This document shows positions 8,286 through 16,481 of a DNA stretch of 64,000 bases, piece by piece (positions within the stretch are counted from its first letter, which is position 1; the number at the start of each line of letters is the position of its first letter). The stretch spans positions 806,001-870,000 of the forward strand of contig NZ_JBKKJT010000001.1 of the NCBI RefSeq assembly GCF_046614675.1, read 5' to 3'. Below the pieces are notes generated by a model, which was not told where the DNA came from, searched no databases, and saw only the letters and a program-made list of their open reading frames with translations. The position numbers were made by a program, and so were the translations under genes. Origin of the DNA: Chryseobacterium cupriresistens. Its GTDB lineage: Bacteria; Bacteroidota; Bacteroidia; Flavobacteriales; Weeksellaceae.

Positions 8286-9713
8286 ATGTTACGCCCTTGG
8301 AAATTAGAATTAGAAATTGATAAAAAGCTTGAAAAAGCTGTTTATCTACAGATTGCGGATACGATCATCTCTGATATACGTTCAGGAAGGTTAAAAACCG
8401 GAGACGCACTTCCGGGAAGCAGAAATCTTGCCCAGACCTTGAAGATTAACAGGAATACTGTTGTAGAAGCCTATCAGGTACTGATCAATGAAGAGTGGGT
8501 AATTTCCAGAGAAAGGAAAGGTATTTTCGTATCGGAAAGGCTCCCGGCTTTGCATGAAAAGAATGCAGAGGCATTACATAACCCATCTCATCAGCAGGTA
8601 ATGTTTAGTGGAATTGTAATCAATTTCGATGATGGACATCCCGACAGTAAAATTGCCCCTGTGACAGAGCTGGCCAGAGCCTACAGACAAATTTTCGGCA
8701 TCAAAGCCAAGTGGCAGATGATGGGATATGGAAATGAACATGGTGACACAGAATTCAGAAAAATGATTTCTCAGATGCTCAACCACCAGCGTGGAATGCA
8801 TATTCATGAAAATGAAATTTCCATTACAAGGGGCAGCCAGATGGGAATGTTCCTTACCGCTCAGACACTTTTAAATCCCGGAGACATGGTTATTGTGGAA
8901 GATCCGGGGTATCAGCCTGCATGGCAGGCATTTGAGTATGCAGGAGCAAAGCTTTTGTCGGTCCCTGTAGATCAGGAAGGAATCCATATGGAGACTGTTG
9001 AAAAGCTTTTAAAGCAACATCAGAATATTAAAGCCCTGTATATTACTCCTCACAGACAATACCCTACTACAGTTACTTTGAGTCTGGCAAGACGATTACA
9101 ATTAATTGAGCTGTCCAACCAATACAATATAACCATTATTGAAGATGATTATGATAATGAGTTTCACTTCGGATACCGCCCTATTCTCCCCATTTCAAGC
9201 TTTCCCGAACTGAACAATTATGTATACATCGGAACTTTAAGCAAGGTGGTAGCTCCGGCTTTAAGGATCGGTTATCTGGCCACTAAAAATCAGGAATTAT
9301 TAAAAAGAATTGGTGATCTGAGAAAAATTATTGATGTACATGGAGATGTTATCATGGAACAGGCAGTTCTCCAGCTGATTAAAGAAGGAGCCATAAAAAA
9401 GCACATCAGAAAGGCCACTGTTCATTATAAAAACAAAAGAGATTTTGTCTTTGAACTGTTGACAAAATACATGAAAGATATTGCTGACTTTACATTGCCT
9501 GAAGGAGGCCTTGCCTTTTGGATTGTTCCCAAAACAAGGATGGATTGGGATGCTGTAACAAAGCTTTTACTGGAAAAAAATATTAAGATTATTCATCCTA
9601 AACAATACAGTAAAAGCCAGGCAAACGGATTCCGGTTAAGTTACGGAGCACTTTCTGAAGAGCAGCTGGAGCAAAGTATCCCAGTTATCGCAGAGATTAT
9701 CTCGGGTTTTTAA
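8286..9713 (+). CDS. MocR/PdxR-like regulator: GntR winged helix fused to a type I aminotransferase domain
   Basis: A 475-residue fusion regulator. Residues ~18-80 form the GntR wing-helix (VYLQIADTIISDIRSG, GDALPGSRNLAQTLKINRNTVVEAYQ). The rest is a fold-type I PLP domain with the conserved IIEDDYDNEF and the PLP lysine in GTLSKVVAPALRIGYL near residue 322. In this family PLP or a PLP adduct is the effector. The nearest candidate targets are the cupin, DapA-like and thioredoxin-like genes on the other strand, reached through the inverted repeat at 8241-8284. It is a second MocR protein beside the one at 25069, and their sequences differ widely. Confidence 0.9.
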   Translation: MLRPWKLELEIDKKLEKAVYLQIADTIISDIRSGRLKTGDALPGSRNLAQTLKINRNTVVEAYQVLINEEWVISRERKGIFVSERLPALHEKNAEALHNPSHQQVMFSGIVINFDDGHPDSKIAPVTELARAYRQIFGIKAKWQMMGYGNEHGDTEFRKMISQMLNHQRGMHIHENEISITRGSQMGMFLTAQTLLNPGDMVIVEDPGYQPAWQAFEYAGAKLLSVPVDQEGIHMETVEKLLKQHQNIKALYITPHRQYPTTVTLSLARRLQLIELSNQYNITIIEDDYDNEFHFGYRPILPISSFPELNNYVYIGTLSKVVAPALRIGYLATKNQELLKRIGDLRKIIDVHGDVIMEQAVLQLIKEGAIKKHIRKATVHYKNKRDFVFELLTKYMKDIADFTLPEGGLAFWIVPKTRMDWDAVTKLLLEKNIKIIHPKQYSKSQANGFRLSYGALSEEQLEQSIPVIAEIISGF

Positions 9714-9858
9714 CTTCCATAGATTTACACGATATTTATATAATCAAAAAATCAAATATTTTTTTAACTTATGTGAACTTCTCAGCAGGTTATCTTTAAA
9801 CTTAAAAATCAACTTAAGTGTTTTAAACTTTTGTGATTTTGTTGTTTAGACCGGAAAA

Positions 9859-10995
9859 TTATTCTACTTCAAAAACCGCCTGAATCTCTACAGAAGAGCC
9901 CACAGGAATGGAAGAAGCTCCCAAGGTAGCTCTGGCATGTTTTCCTTTTTCCCCGAAGATTTCAACAGCCAGATCAGAAGCCACATTCATCAGATCAGCA
10001 TGTTTTGTATAATCATCTTTTGTATTGAAAATTCCCGTAAGCTGCACGCATTGTTTTACTCTGCTCAAATCTCCTCCTACAGCTTCATTTAACACTGAAA
10101 TCACATTCAGCATGGTTACTTTTACAGCGTCTTTTACCTGCTGCTCATTCACTTCAACACCTAATTTACCCGGATTGAAAATTTTACCGTCTTTTAAAGC
10201 AACCTGATTGATAAATACAAGATTTCCGGAACGGACGAACGGCTGATAATTTCCCGCCGGCTTTGGAACCTGTGGAAGAATAATGTTTTTCTGTTTTAAT
10301 ATTTCACCAAAATTCTGATGATTTTCCGTAACAGCTAACGTTTTTTTAGGATGCGTATCTTTTAATGCCAATGTTATTTTTGCAAAATTTCTTCCCTGAA
10401 TTTCAGCCATATTCCGCTCTCCTTTCGTAGGTCTTTCCACATCTTTTAAAGAAGCCATGCTGGTAATTCCCAAAACAGTATTTCCTTGCGGAATGGCTTT
10501 GTTCAGTTCTTCTGTTCCACGTATTCCATTAGACACGAGAACCATTCCGTGGACGGCAAGGCTGTTCCAGAACGCCTGAAGAGCAAGCTCCTTTCCTGCT
10601 CCGCTCCCGGCAGACATAAAAACAGTAGCCGGAATTCCTTCCAACGCATGATTGGTCCAGAGCTGAACAGTTCCGGATAAAAATTCACTCATTCCTGTGC
10701 TGATATTTCCGAAATAAACCGGTGAACCAAAAGCGATTCCGTCATAATGGGCCAGCTCATCTGGTGTTGCAACCGGAAGATTTTTCAGGTTTGGATTTTG
10801 TGATGCTTTGACAAGTTTTATATGGGAAACTGCGTTATTTTCACTTTCAATTCCTTTGGCGAGTTCCTTAGCCAGTTCGTAGGTTCCGCCATTGTCCGAA
10901 TGAATAAGAACCAGTATGTTAGCTTTATTTTGTGCCATGATGTGGGTGGTATTTGATAATAAAATTAAGATAAAAAAAAGACATAGTTTTTTCAT
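9859..10995 (-). CDS. Secreted fusion of a WrbA/flavodoxin-like domain and a RidA domain
   Basis: Three parts are visible: a signal peptide (residues 1-21, ending in IMAQ), a flavodoxin-like NAD(P)H:quinone-oxidoreductase domain (~25-205; VLIHSDNGGTYELAKELA for FMN phosphate binding and GSPVYFGNISTGMSEFL), and a RidA/YjgF domain (~245-378) with GKLG and the conserved arginine in KHARATLGASSIP. RidA proteins hydrolyse reactive enamines and imines and WrbA reduces quinones; both normally work in the cytoplasm. Export of the fused pair to the periplasm is unusual. The gene is divergent from an AraC regulator with promoters 24 bases apart, so AraC control is likely. Confidence 0.82.
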   Translation of the reverse strand: MKKLCLFFILILLSNTTHIMAQNKANILVLIHSDNGGTYELAKELAKGIESENNAVSHIKLVKASQNPNLKNLPVATPDELAHYDGIAFGSPVYFGNISTGMSEFLSGTVQLWTNHALEGIPATVFMSAGSGAGKELALQAFWNSLAVHGMVLVSNGIRGTEELNKAIPQGNTVLGITSMASLKDVERPTKGERNMAEIQGRNFAKITLALKDTHPKKTLAVTENHQNFGEILKQKNIILPQVPKPAGNYQPFVRSGNLVFINQVALKDGKIFNPGKLGVEVNEQQVKDAVKVTMLNVISVLNEAVGGDLSRVKQCVQLTGIFNTKDDYTKHADLMNVASDLAVEIFGEKGKHARATLGASSIPVGSSVEIQAVFEVE

Positions 10996-11052
10996 TCTGA
11001 ATAAGATATAGTTTTTTTATGTGTTAAATCCTGTACCATGACAGTGACAGTA

Positions 11053-11109
11053 CAAAATTACTATTGTCGTTTTTATTAAATTTGCCAAAATATACATTCA
11101 AAACGACAA
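11053..11109. promoter_or_regulatory. Divergent promoters with inverted repeat between the flavodoxin-RidA and araC genes
   Basis: A minus-strand -7 box (TAATTTTG, 11053-11060) and a plus-strand -7 box (TAAATTTG, 11077-11084) point away from each other. TTGTCGTTTT (11064-11073) and AAAACGACAA (11100-11109) form a perfect 10-base inverted repeat that brackets the plus-strand promoter and ends one base before the araC-family ATG, which suits autoregulation. Confidence 0.55.
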
Positions 11110-11110
11110 A

Positions 11111-11914
11111 ATGAAATGCGGACTGATTGAAAAAACGGAAAGCCACTTTGTAGATTCTATCAACAAGGAAGCTTATGTATGGTGTGAAAAAAACTGGAAA
11201 CATGATGATTATGAGCACAAGCACAGCCGGGCTCAGCTCACTTTTGTGGAAGAAGGCTACCAGTACTTCCATATCGACCAGAAAATTTATCTTGTTCCCC
11301 AGCATCATGTCATCTGGATTCCTTCGGAAAAAGCCCATAAGATCACTTCTGAGGCACAAACAGTAAATCTGATGGTATTCCTGTTCAAATCCGTTTTTGA
11401 AGATGAATTTTACCGGCATGTTCAGGTATTTGCTGTTCCTGCTGTTTTAAAAGAAATGCTTTTGTATGCCTCAAAATGGAACCAGTTATTGGATGAAAAT
11501 GAAGAACAGGACATTTTTTTTAAAGCTATTTTAAAAAGCCTTCCCAATTTCTGCAAAGAAAGCAGCAGTCTGCAGATTCCTGTTCCTACGGATTCAAGAC
11601 TGATTCCTGTATGCAATGAAATTAATTCCAATTTTAAATATAATCCGGACATGGATGCTCTTGCAGAAAAAGTACAAATGTCTGTGAGGAGCCTCCAGAG
11701 AATTTTTAAAAATGAAACGGGAATTACGATACAGAAATACCTTCAGCTGACAAGGATTTTAAAAAGTATTGAACTGATAGATACCAGACAGTACACGTTG
11801 AGTGAAGTAGCCTATAAAGTGGGCTATCAGAGTTTGTCAGCTTTTACATCGTCGTATTTTGCCATTATGCAGACAAAGCCGAAAGTGAATAAAAATCAAG
11901 GCGTTTCATCATGA
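11111..11914 (+). CDS. AraC family transcriptional regulator with cupin-like sensor
   Basis: A 267-residue regulator. The N-terminal half is a cupin-type ligand domain (HKHSRAQLTFVEEG near 38-51, WIPSEKAHKI near 76). The C-terminal half holds the two AraC helix-turn-helix units: LAEKVQMSVRSLQRIFKNET and then LSEVAYKVGYQSLSAFTSSYF. It is divergent from the flavodoxin-RidA fusion gene, its likely target. Its 3' end overlaps the convergent DUF6766 gene by 19 bases, so the two transcripts must form antisense ends; no terminator was found between them. Confidence 0.88.
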   Translation: MKCGLIEKTESHFVDSINKEAYVWCEKNWKHDDYEHKHSRAQLTFVEEGYQYFHIDQKIYLVPQHHVIWIPSEKAHKITSEAQTVNLMVFLFKSVFEDEFYRHVQVFAVPAVLKEMLLYASKWNQLLDENEEQDIFFKAILKSLPNFCKESSSLQIPVPTDSRLIPVCNEINSNFKYNPDMDALAEKVQMSVRSLQRIFKNETGITIQKYLQLTRILKSIELIDTRQYTLSEVAYKVGYQSLSAFTSSYFAIMQTKPKVNKNQGVSS

Positions 11915-12552
11915 GGCATATCAACGGGTTTTGATTCCGGAGAACCTTTTTCGCGAAGCCATATAGAGAGAAGAACCAGGGAAGCAACCGCCAGGAATTC
12001 ACTCTGCCAGTTTTGAAAAGACTCAAACCAGAACCGCGATTCTGAAATGTATTGAATGGCCGTTACAGCAGGTTTACCTTTCATCATTTGTTCATCATTA
12101 AAATCCTTAAGACTGCCATAGAAATGGAAAATGAAACTCGCCAGAAAAAGGAGAGCAAAGGCAATTGATAATGAATGCTTGTAGAGTTTCAGCCATATTC
12201 CGCCTTTTTTTACAGGCCATGGCGCTTTGGGATGTGGTACAGGTTCTTTGTCAACATCTTCCTCTTCTGTCATAGATTTTGATTCACTGGAGCCTTTTTG
12301 CCTCAGAGAAATCGTTAATAAAACATACAGCATCATCTGGAGAAATTCGCTTTCCCAGTTTTCAAAAGTAGCCTGTATAAAATGACCGCTATGAATGTAT
12401 TCACCGATCTTTAAAATAGGCTGGCCGTTTTCAATGAGTTCTTTATTTTCTGTTTTCCAGCCCATAAAAAATTGTCCTGCAAGAAAAATAATCATCAGAG
12501 TAATCAGAACAATACTTAAGCTGTTGCGATACAGGAAACTGGTGCGTGACAT
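11896..12552 (-). CDS. DUF6766-type membrane protein with internal duplication
   Basis: A 218-residue protein made of two similar halves. Each half has a first helix (residues ~13-30 and ~126-143), a charged loop with a 'G-P' turn and YI, the motif NWESEFLQ or NWQSEFLA, then a second helix and the tail LRQKGSSES or LREKGSPES. The four-helix layout with repeated W-SEFL motifs matches the DUF6766 family; its function is unknown. It is the last gene of the minus-strand stress island, 73 bases after the FAD/Rieske gene, and a short tandem repeat fills that gap. Confidence 0.78.
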   Translation of the reverse strand: MSRTSFLYRNSLSIVLITLMIIFLAGQFFMGWKTENKELIENGQPILKIGEYIHSGHFIQATFENWESEFLQMMLYVLLTISLRQKGSSESKSMTEEEDVDKEPVPHPKAPWPVKKGGIWLKLYKHSLSIAFALLFLASFIFHFYGSLKDFNDEQMMKGKPAVTAIQYISESRFWFESFQNWQSEFLAVASLVLLSIWLREKGSPESKPVDMPHDETP

Positions 12553-12582
12553 AGTTCTGAGTTTAAGGGTTAGAGTTCAATA

Positions 12583-12620
12583 TTTAAAGTTTAAGGTTTA
12601 AAGTTTAAGGTTTAAAGTTT
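12583..12620. repeat. Tandem 14-base repeat, 2.7 copies
   Basis: The unit TTTAAAGTTTAAGG occurs at 12583-12596 and 12597-12610, followed by ten bases of a third copy. It lies between the FAD/Rieske stop and the DUF6766 start and could vary in copy number by slippage. Confidence 0.85.
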
Positions 12621-12625
12621 GGAGT

Positions 12626-14155
12626 TTATGAATCACGTTTTTGATAAGGGAATACCTTCTGGAGGTTCTTTGTGGTGGGTCCGGTAAGGATTTTTCCGTT
12701 GACATTAAACCGGGAACCGTGACATGGGCAATCCCAGCTCAGCTCCGCACTGTTCCACCGGACTTCACATCCTGCGTGCGGACAGGTACTTCTGAGCAGA
12801 TGTAAAGTGCCGTCATTTTCTTTGTAAAGAGCATAAGATTCTGATTCATATTTGATCACTTTCGCTTCACCTTCACCGACTTCTGAAAAAGAATCAATTT
12901 TCTCGGTTAAAATCTTATCTTTTATAAAATCAAAGGCCATAGTTGCCGTTTCTTTTACAAAATCTGAAAATCCTGCAACAGGTTTGATTCTGGAAGGATT
13001 GAACAGGTCTCCATATTTACTTTTTCCTGTCAGGATAAGGTCATGCAGGATCTGTGACGAAAGTGTTCCGAAGATCATTCCGTTTCCTCTGAAGCCTGTT
13101 GCCACAAAAATTCTTTCTTTGCTTCCGGGAAGTTTTCCTATATAGGGAAATCCGTCCACTGGCTCGTAATATTGGCTGGACCAGCTGTAATAGACTGTTT
13201 CTACCTCAAAATATTTTCTGACATAATTTTCAAGTCTTGAAAAACATTCTCCGGTATCATCAGCATGCCCTGTTTTGTGATCTTCTCCTCCTGCAATCAA
13301 TAGATTTTCGCCTTCAATATTCTGAATACGGTAGTAATGATAGGGCTCGCAAAGGTCATAACCAAGCTCCCACGGGTATTTGTCATTTTTCATGGTAAAA
13401 GCCATGGCATAGCTTCTGTAGGGAGCGTTTGTAAAATGAAGAAGATTGACTCCAGGCGGAATATGGGTAGCATAGACTACATTTGAGGCCTTTATTTCCC
13501 CTTTTGAAGTTTTTAAAATTACAAAATCATTTTGCTCATCATGTTCTTCACAATGGCAGTTTTCTACAATAGAGCCGCCCAGTTTTATAAAAGCTTCGCA
13601 GAGCGCCTTACTATATTTTACCGGATGAAAATGCCCCTGCCCGGGAATAAGCACCGCTTCTCTGAATGGGATGGGAAAAGGAATTTCATTCACATAACTC
13701 ATTTCATGACCTACCTTGGCTGCTCCTTCTACAATATCTTTCAACTGTTCTTCCTGTTTTTCATCCAGGGCAAAAAGGTAAGCTGACTTTCTTGTGAAAT
13801 CACAACTGATCTGATATTTCTGAATATTACCTTCAATAATACTGATGGCATCAGTTCCGGATTGTGCATACAGTTTGGCATTATCCAGTCCAAAATCACG
13901 GATAGCCTGATTAAAGGTTGTATCAAAAAAATCGTTCAAATGAGCTGTTGTGCCACCTGTAGTTCCAAATCCTATATTGGCTGCTTCAAGAATAACACAT
14001 TTCTTTCCGGATTCCTGAAGTTTAAGTGCTGTTGAAACTCCTGTAATTCCACCTCCTACAATGGCAACATCAAATAATGAGCTGAGATCCGTTTCTGTAG
14101 AAAATTTTCTGATCTCTTCCTGCCAAATACTTTTTCTTGCACCGTCTCTGTACAT
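12626..14155 (-). CDS. FAD-dependent oxidoreductase with C-terminal Rieske [2Fe-2S] domain
   Basis: A 509-residue two-domain enzyme. The N-terminal part is a DAO-type flavoprotein: the dinucleotide-binding motif GGGITG spans residues 34-39, LEAANIGFGTTGGTTAH follows, and the FAD-sealing stretch GFRGNGMIFG lies near 355. The C-terminus is a Rieske domain with CPHAGC and CPCHGSRF, both metal-ligand pairs intact. This architecture is common in soil bacteria beside catalases and Zn-dehydrogenases and is often called glycine/D-amino-acid oxidase-like, but no substrate is established. It belongs to the stress island, 24 bases downstream of the small lipoprotein gene. Confidence 0.88.
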   Translation of the reverse strand: MYRDGARKSIWQEEIRKFSTETDLSSLFDVAIVGGGITGVSTALKLQESGKKCVILEAANIGFGTTGGTTAHLNDFFDTTFNQAIRDFGLDNAKLYAQSGTDAISIIEGNIQKYQISCDFTRKSAYLFALDEKQEEQLKDIVEGAAKVGHEMSYVNEIPFPIPFREAVLIPGQGHFHPVKYSKALCEAFIKLGGSIVENCHCEEHDEQNDFVILKTSKGEIKASNVVYATHIPPGVNLLHFTNAPYRSYAMAFTMKNDKYPWELGYDLCEPYHYYRIQNIEGENLLIAGGEDHKTGHADDTGECFSRLENYVRKYFEVETVYYSWSSQYYEPVDGFPYIGKLPGSKERIFVATGFRGNGMIFGTLSSQILHDLILTGKSKYGDLFNPSRIKPVAGFSDFVKETATMAFDFIKDKILTEKIDSFSEVGEGEAKVIKYESESYALYKENDGTLHLLRSTCPHAGCEVRWNSAELSWDCPCHGSRFNVNGKILTGPTTKNLQKVFPYQKRDS

Positions 14156-14179
14156 TATCAGAATATTTTATTGTTAAAC

Positions 14180-14344
14180 TTATCTGATACTCAGGGTATC
14201 ACTTTCGGGCAGACCGGATTTATCGGTATTGGACGAACTGCTTTTCTGATCCCTTTTCTTGTTTTCGTCTTCATCAATATTACATCGGCAGGAAGTAAAA
14301 GCAAACAGGCTGATAACGCCTAAAATAAGTGCTGTAGTTTTCAT
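14180..14344 (-). CDS. Small lipoprotein, unknown function
   Basis: A 54-residue protein counted from the ATG at 14344; an in-frame ATG at 14362 would add six residues. It has a lipoprotein signal peptide ending in FTSC, so lipidation is expected at the cysteine about 19 residues from the preferred start. The mature part is short, hydrophilic and acidic to neutral with a serine run. It sits inside the island, 22 bases downstream of the SDR gene and 24 bases upstream of the FAD/Rieske gene. I do not recognise a family. Confidence 0.65.
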   Translation of the reverse strand: MKTTALILGVISLFAFTSCRCNIDEDENKKRDQKSSSSNTDKSGLPESDTLSIR

Positions 14345-14384
14345 ATTTTTAACTATTTTCATGTTATTTTATACTTGATATATT

Positions 14385-15134
14385 TTAACCGTTTACTATC
14401 AGTCCTCCATTGGGGTGTAGTACCTGGCCCGTAATCTGTGACGCATCATCACCTGCCAGAAACAGGAAACTTAAAGCGATTTCTTCAGGAGTAGCATTTC
14501 TCTCCAAAGGAGGTTTATTGGGATTTTCTTTCTTTTCATCAAAAGTTTCTTCGGTAAGTGGTGTAGCCACTGGTCCCGGAGCAACGGCATTGATCCTGAT
14601 TCCTTTGGGTTTTGCCTGCAGTGCCAGAGAACGGGTGAAGGAAACAATAGCGCCTTTTGTTGCAGAATAATCAAGGAGTTCAGGATGTCCCTGATATGCG
14701 GAAACGGAAGTGGTATTGATAACGCAGCTTCCTTGTTTCAAATAAGGAAATACGACTTTCGTTAATAAAATCATTCCGACAATATTGGAATCAAAGGTCT
14801 GTCTGATGTTTTTCTCTTCAAGCTGCTCAATACTTTCTGCAGGAAACTGAATTCCGGCATTATTGATGAGAATATCAATTTTTCCGAATGCCGAGATCAC
14901 TTCTTTTACCGTTTCTTCACAAAAATCATAATCATTGATATCTCCTTTGAAAATGAGACACTTTCTATTCAGATTCTCAATTTCCGCTTTTGTTCTTCCG
15001 GCGTCGTTGTCACTGGAATGATAAATAATGGCAATATCTGCACCTTCCAGGGCAAAAAGAAGGGCAACAGCCTTTCCTATTCCGCTGTCTGCACCGGTAA
15101 TCAAAACTGTTTTATTGTCTAGTTTTCCTATCAT
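14385..15134 (-). CDS. SDR family oxidoreductase
   Basis: A classical 249-residue short-chain dehydrogenase. The cofactor loop GADSGIGKAVA (near 14-24), NNAGIQ (near 90), the catalytic serine in NTTSVSAYQG and the YSATK tyrosine-lysine pair (near 155-159) are all present. A C-terminal GQVLHPNGG stretch is typical. It resembles the glucose/ribitol dehydrogenase-like stress SDRs (YhdG/YghA type), but the substrate is unknown. It follows another SDR gene after eight bases, so the two form a pair with different sequences. Confidence 0.88.
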   Translation of the reverse strand: MIGKLDNKTVLITGADSGIGKAVALLFALEGADIAIIYHSSDNDAGRTKAEIENLNRKCLIFKGDINDYDFCEETVKEVISAFGKIDILINNAGIQFPAESIEQLEEKNIRQTFDSNIVGMILLTKVVFPYLKQGSCVINTTSVSAYQGHPELLDYSATKGAIVSFTRSLALQAKPKGIRINAVAPGPVATPLTEETFDEKKENPNKPPLERNATPEEIALSFLFLAGDDASQITGQVLHPNGGLIVNG

Positions 15135-15142
15135 AAGTCTTT

Positions 15143-15940
15143 TTATTCTTCTGTTGAAGGTTTCTGCATTTCTGCCATTCTATGAGCCGCCATACTGTCA
15201 CTGGCTATATTCGCCATTGCTACAGAAAGTTTGTTTTTTAACCCTGATATTATTTTATCATCACCATTCATCAGAGCATGATAACCATCAGCAGCCACTT
15301 CTTCCGGAGATGCCAGATTATCACGGTCTTCAAGTATTTTGCTTCTGTTCATATCCGCTTTATTAAAGAAATCGGTATCGGTAGGTCCCGGTAAAAGAGC
15401 CGTCACAGTAATTCCGGAATCTTTCAGCTCTTCACGGATGGCCTCAGACCATGATAATACAAATGCTTTAGTACCGTGATATACCGAATGCCACGGGCCG
15501 GGAGCTTTGCTGGCTACAGATGCCAGATTTAAAATCTTTCCTGACCCCTCGGGCAGCCGGTCCTTTAAAAACAGTTTGGTCAATATGATGACTGAAATGA
15601 TATTTAACTGAACAATGTCTACTTCCCTGTGGATATCCGTATCCTGAAATTTCCCGTACACTCCCTGCCCGGCATCATTCACTAATATTTCAGGGCTTAT
15701 TCCATTCATTTTTAATTCGGAATAAAGAGAATAGACTTCTTCCTGTAAGAATAAATTTTTGGAGATGCTGATTACATTCACTCCGTAATTTTTGAATTCA
15801 TCGGCTTTTCTTTTCAGCTCTTCATGATCTCTGGCCACAATAACAAGGTCATAACCGTCTTTTGCAAACAGTTTTGCCAGTTCGTAGCCTATACCGCTGG
15901 TAGCACCTGTAATGAGTGCATATTGATTTTTGCGTTCCAT
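15143..15940 (-). CDS. SDR family NAD(P)-dependent oxidoreductase (DltE-like)
   Basis: A 265-residue short-chain dehydrogenase of the YqjQ/DltE-like branch. GATSGIGYELAKLFAKDG (split between residues 12 and 29), VNDAGQGVYG, NLASVASKAPGP and the YHGTKAF catalytic tyrosine and lysine are clear. The C-terminal extension (~220-265) is longer than in the next gene, and the conserved GPTDTDFF loop follows the active site. It starts four bases after the CinA-type gene. The substrate is unknown; membership of the stress island suggests detoxification of carbonyl compounds. Confidence 0.86.
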   Translation of the reverse strand: MERKNQYALITGATSGIGYELAKLFAKDGYDLVIVARDHEELKRKADEFKNYGVNVISISKNLFLQEEVYSLYSELKMNGISPEILVNDAGQGVYGKFQDTDIHREVDIVQLNIISVIILTKLFLKDRLPEGSGKILNLASVASKAPGPWHSVYHGTKAFVLSWSEAIREELKDSGITVTALLPGPTDTDFFNKADMNRSKILEDRDNLASPEEVAADGYHALMNGDDKIISGLKNKLSVAMANIASDSMAAHRMAEMQKPSTEE

Positions 15941-15944
15941 AGAT

Positions 15945-16445
15945 TTATTTTAAGATTAAAAGCCTGTTGAGTTCACTTTTAAAACACCCCAAAATAAATT
16001 CGGTGTAATATAGCTGGGCATTCAGGGCTTGAGTTTTAGGATGTAATTCCAGTTTTTTAGTCAGGATGATCTCACCTTTGTAAGAGAATGAGAAATAGGC
16101 AAAAATTTTATACCCGGAATTCCGGATTGGTGTACAGTATCCGGTTGTAGCGATAGACCAGTCGGATTCGTAAAGTTTTGCGACATTTAAAGCCATCGTC
16201 TCTGCAATATTCTCTGAAACGCAGTCACATTCTTCGGCCTCCTGTCTGTTAACCTTTAGTAGTTTTACTTTTTCCGGCAATGTGTAGGCTGTCATTCCTC
16301 CTTTGTAGAACATGGTAGCATTTGGCATCTGTGAAAAAGCCAGCTGCAAACATCCTGAAGTGACACTTTCTGCAATTGAAATGGTTTCATCCGTGGTCAT
16401 CAGTGATTGACTTATATATTCGAGAAGATTTTTTTGAAAGTCCAT
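15945..16445 (-). CDS. CinA C-terminal domain protein (nicotinamide-nucleotide amidohydrolase-like)
   Basis: A 166-residue protein with only the CinA/PncC domain: TISIAESVTSGCLQLAFSQ near residues 21-39, FYKGGMTAYT near 46-55, and ATTGYCTP near 119. PncC enzymes remove the amide of nicotinamide mononucleotide; the usual serine of the active-site segment is present (AESVTSG). The N-terminal CinA molybdopterin-like domain is absent, which is common. It lies between the alcohol dehydrogenase gene and the SDR gene in the island. A role in repairing or recycling nicotinamide nucleotides during stress is inferred. Confidence 0.78.
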   Translation of the reverse strand: MDFQKNLLEYISQSLMTTDETISIAESVTSGCLQLAFSQMPNATMFYKGGMTAYTLPEKVKLLKVNRQEAEECDCVSENIAETMALNVAKLYESDWSIATTGYCTPIRNSGYKIFAYFSFSYKGEIILTKKLELHPKTQALNAQLYYTEFILGCFKSELNRLLILK

Positions 16446-16481
16446 ACTATTAAATTTTGAGTGATTGGTTGATAATTTATT

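Noticed and set aside
12583..12620. Tandem repeat as a CRISPR array
   Set aside because: The unit is 14 bases without spacers.
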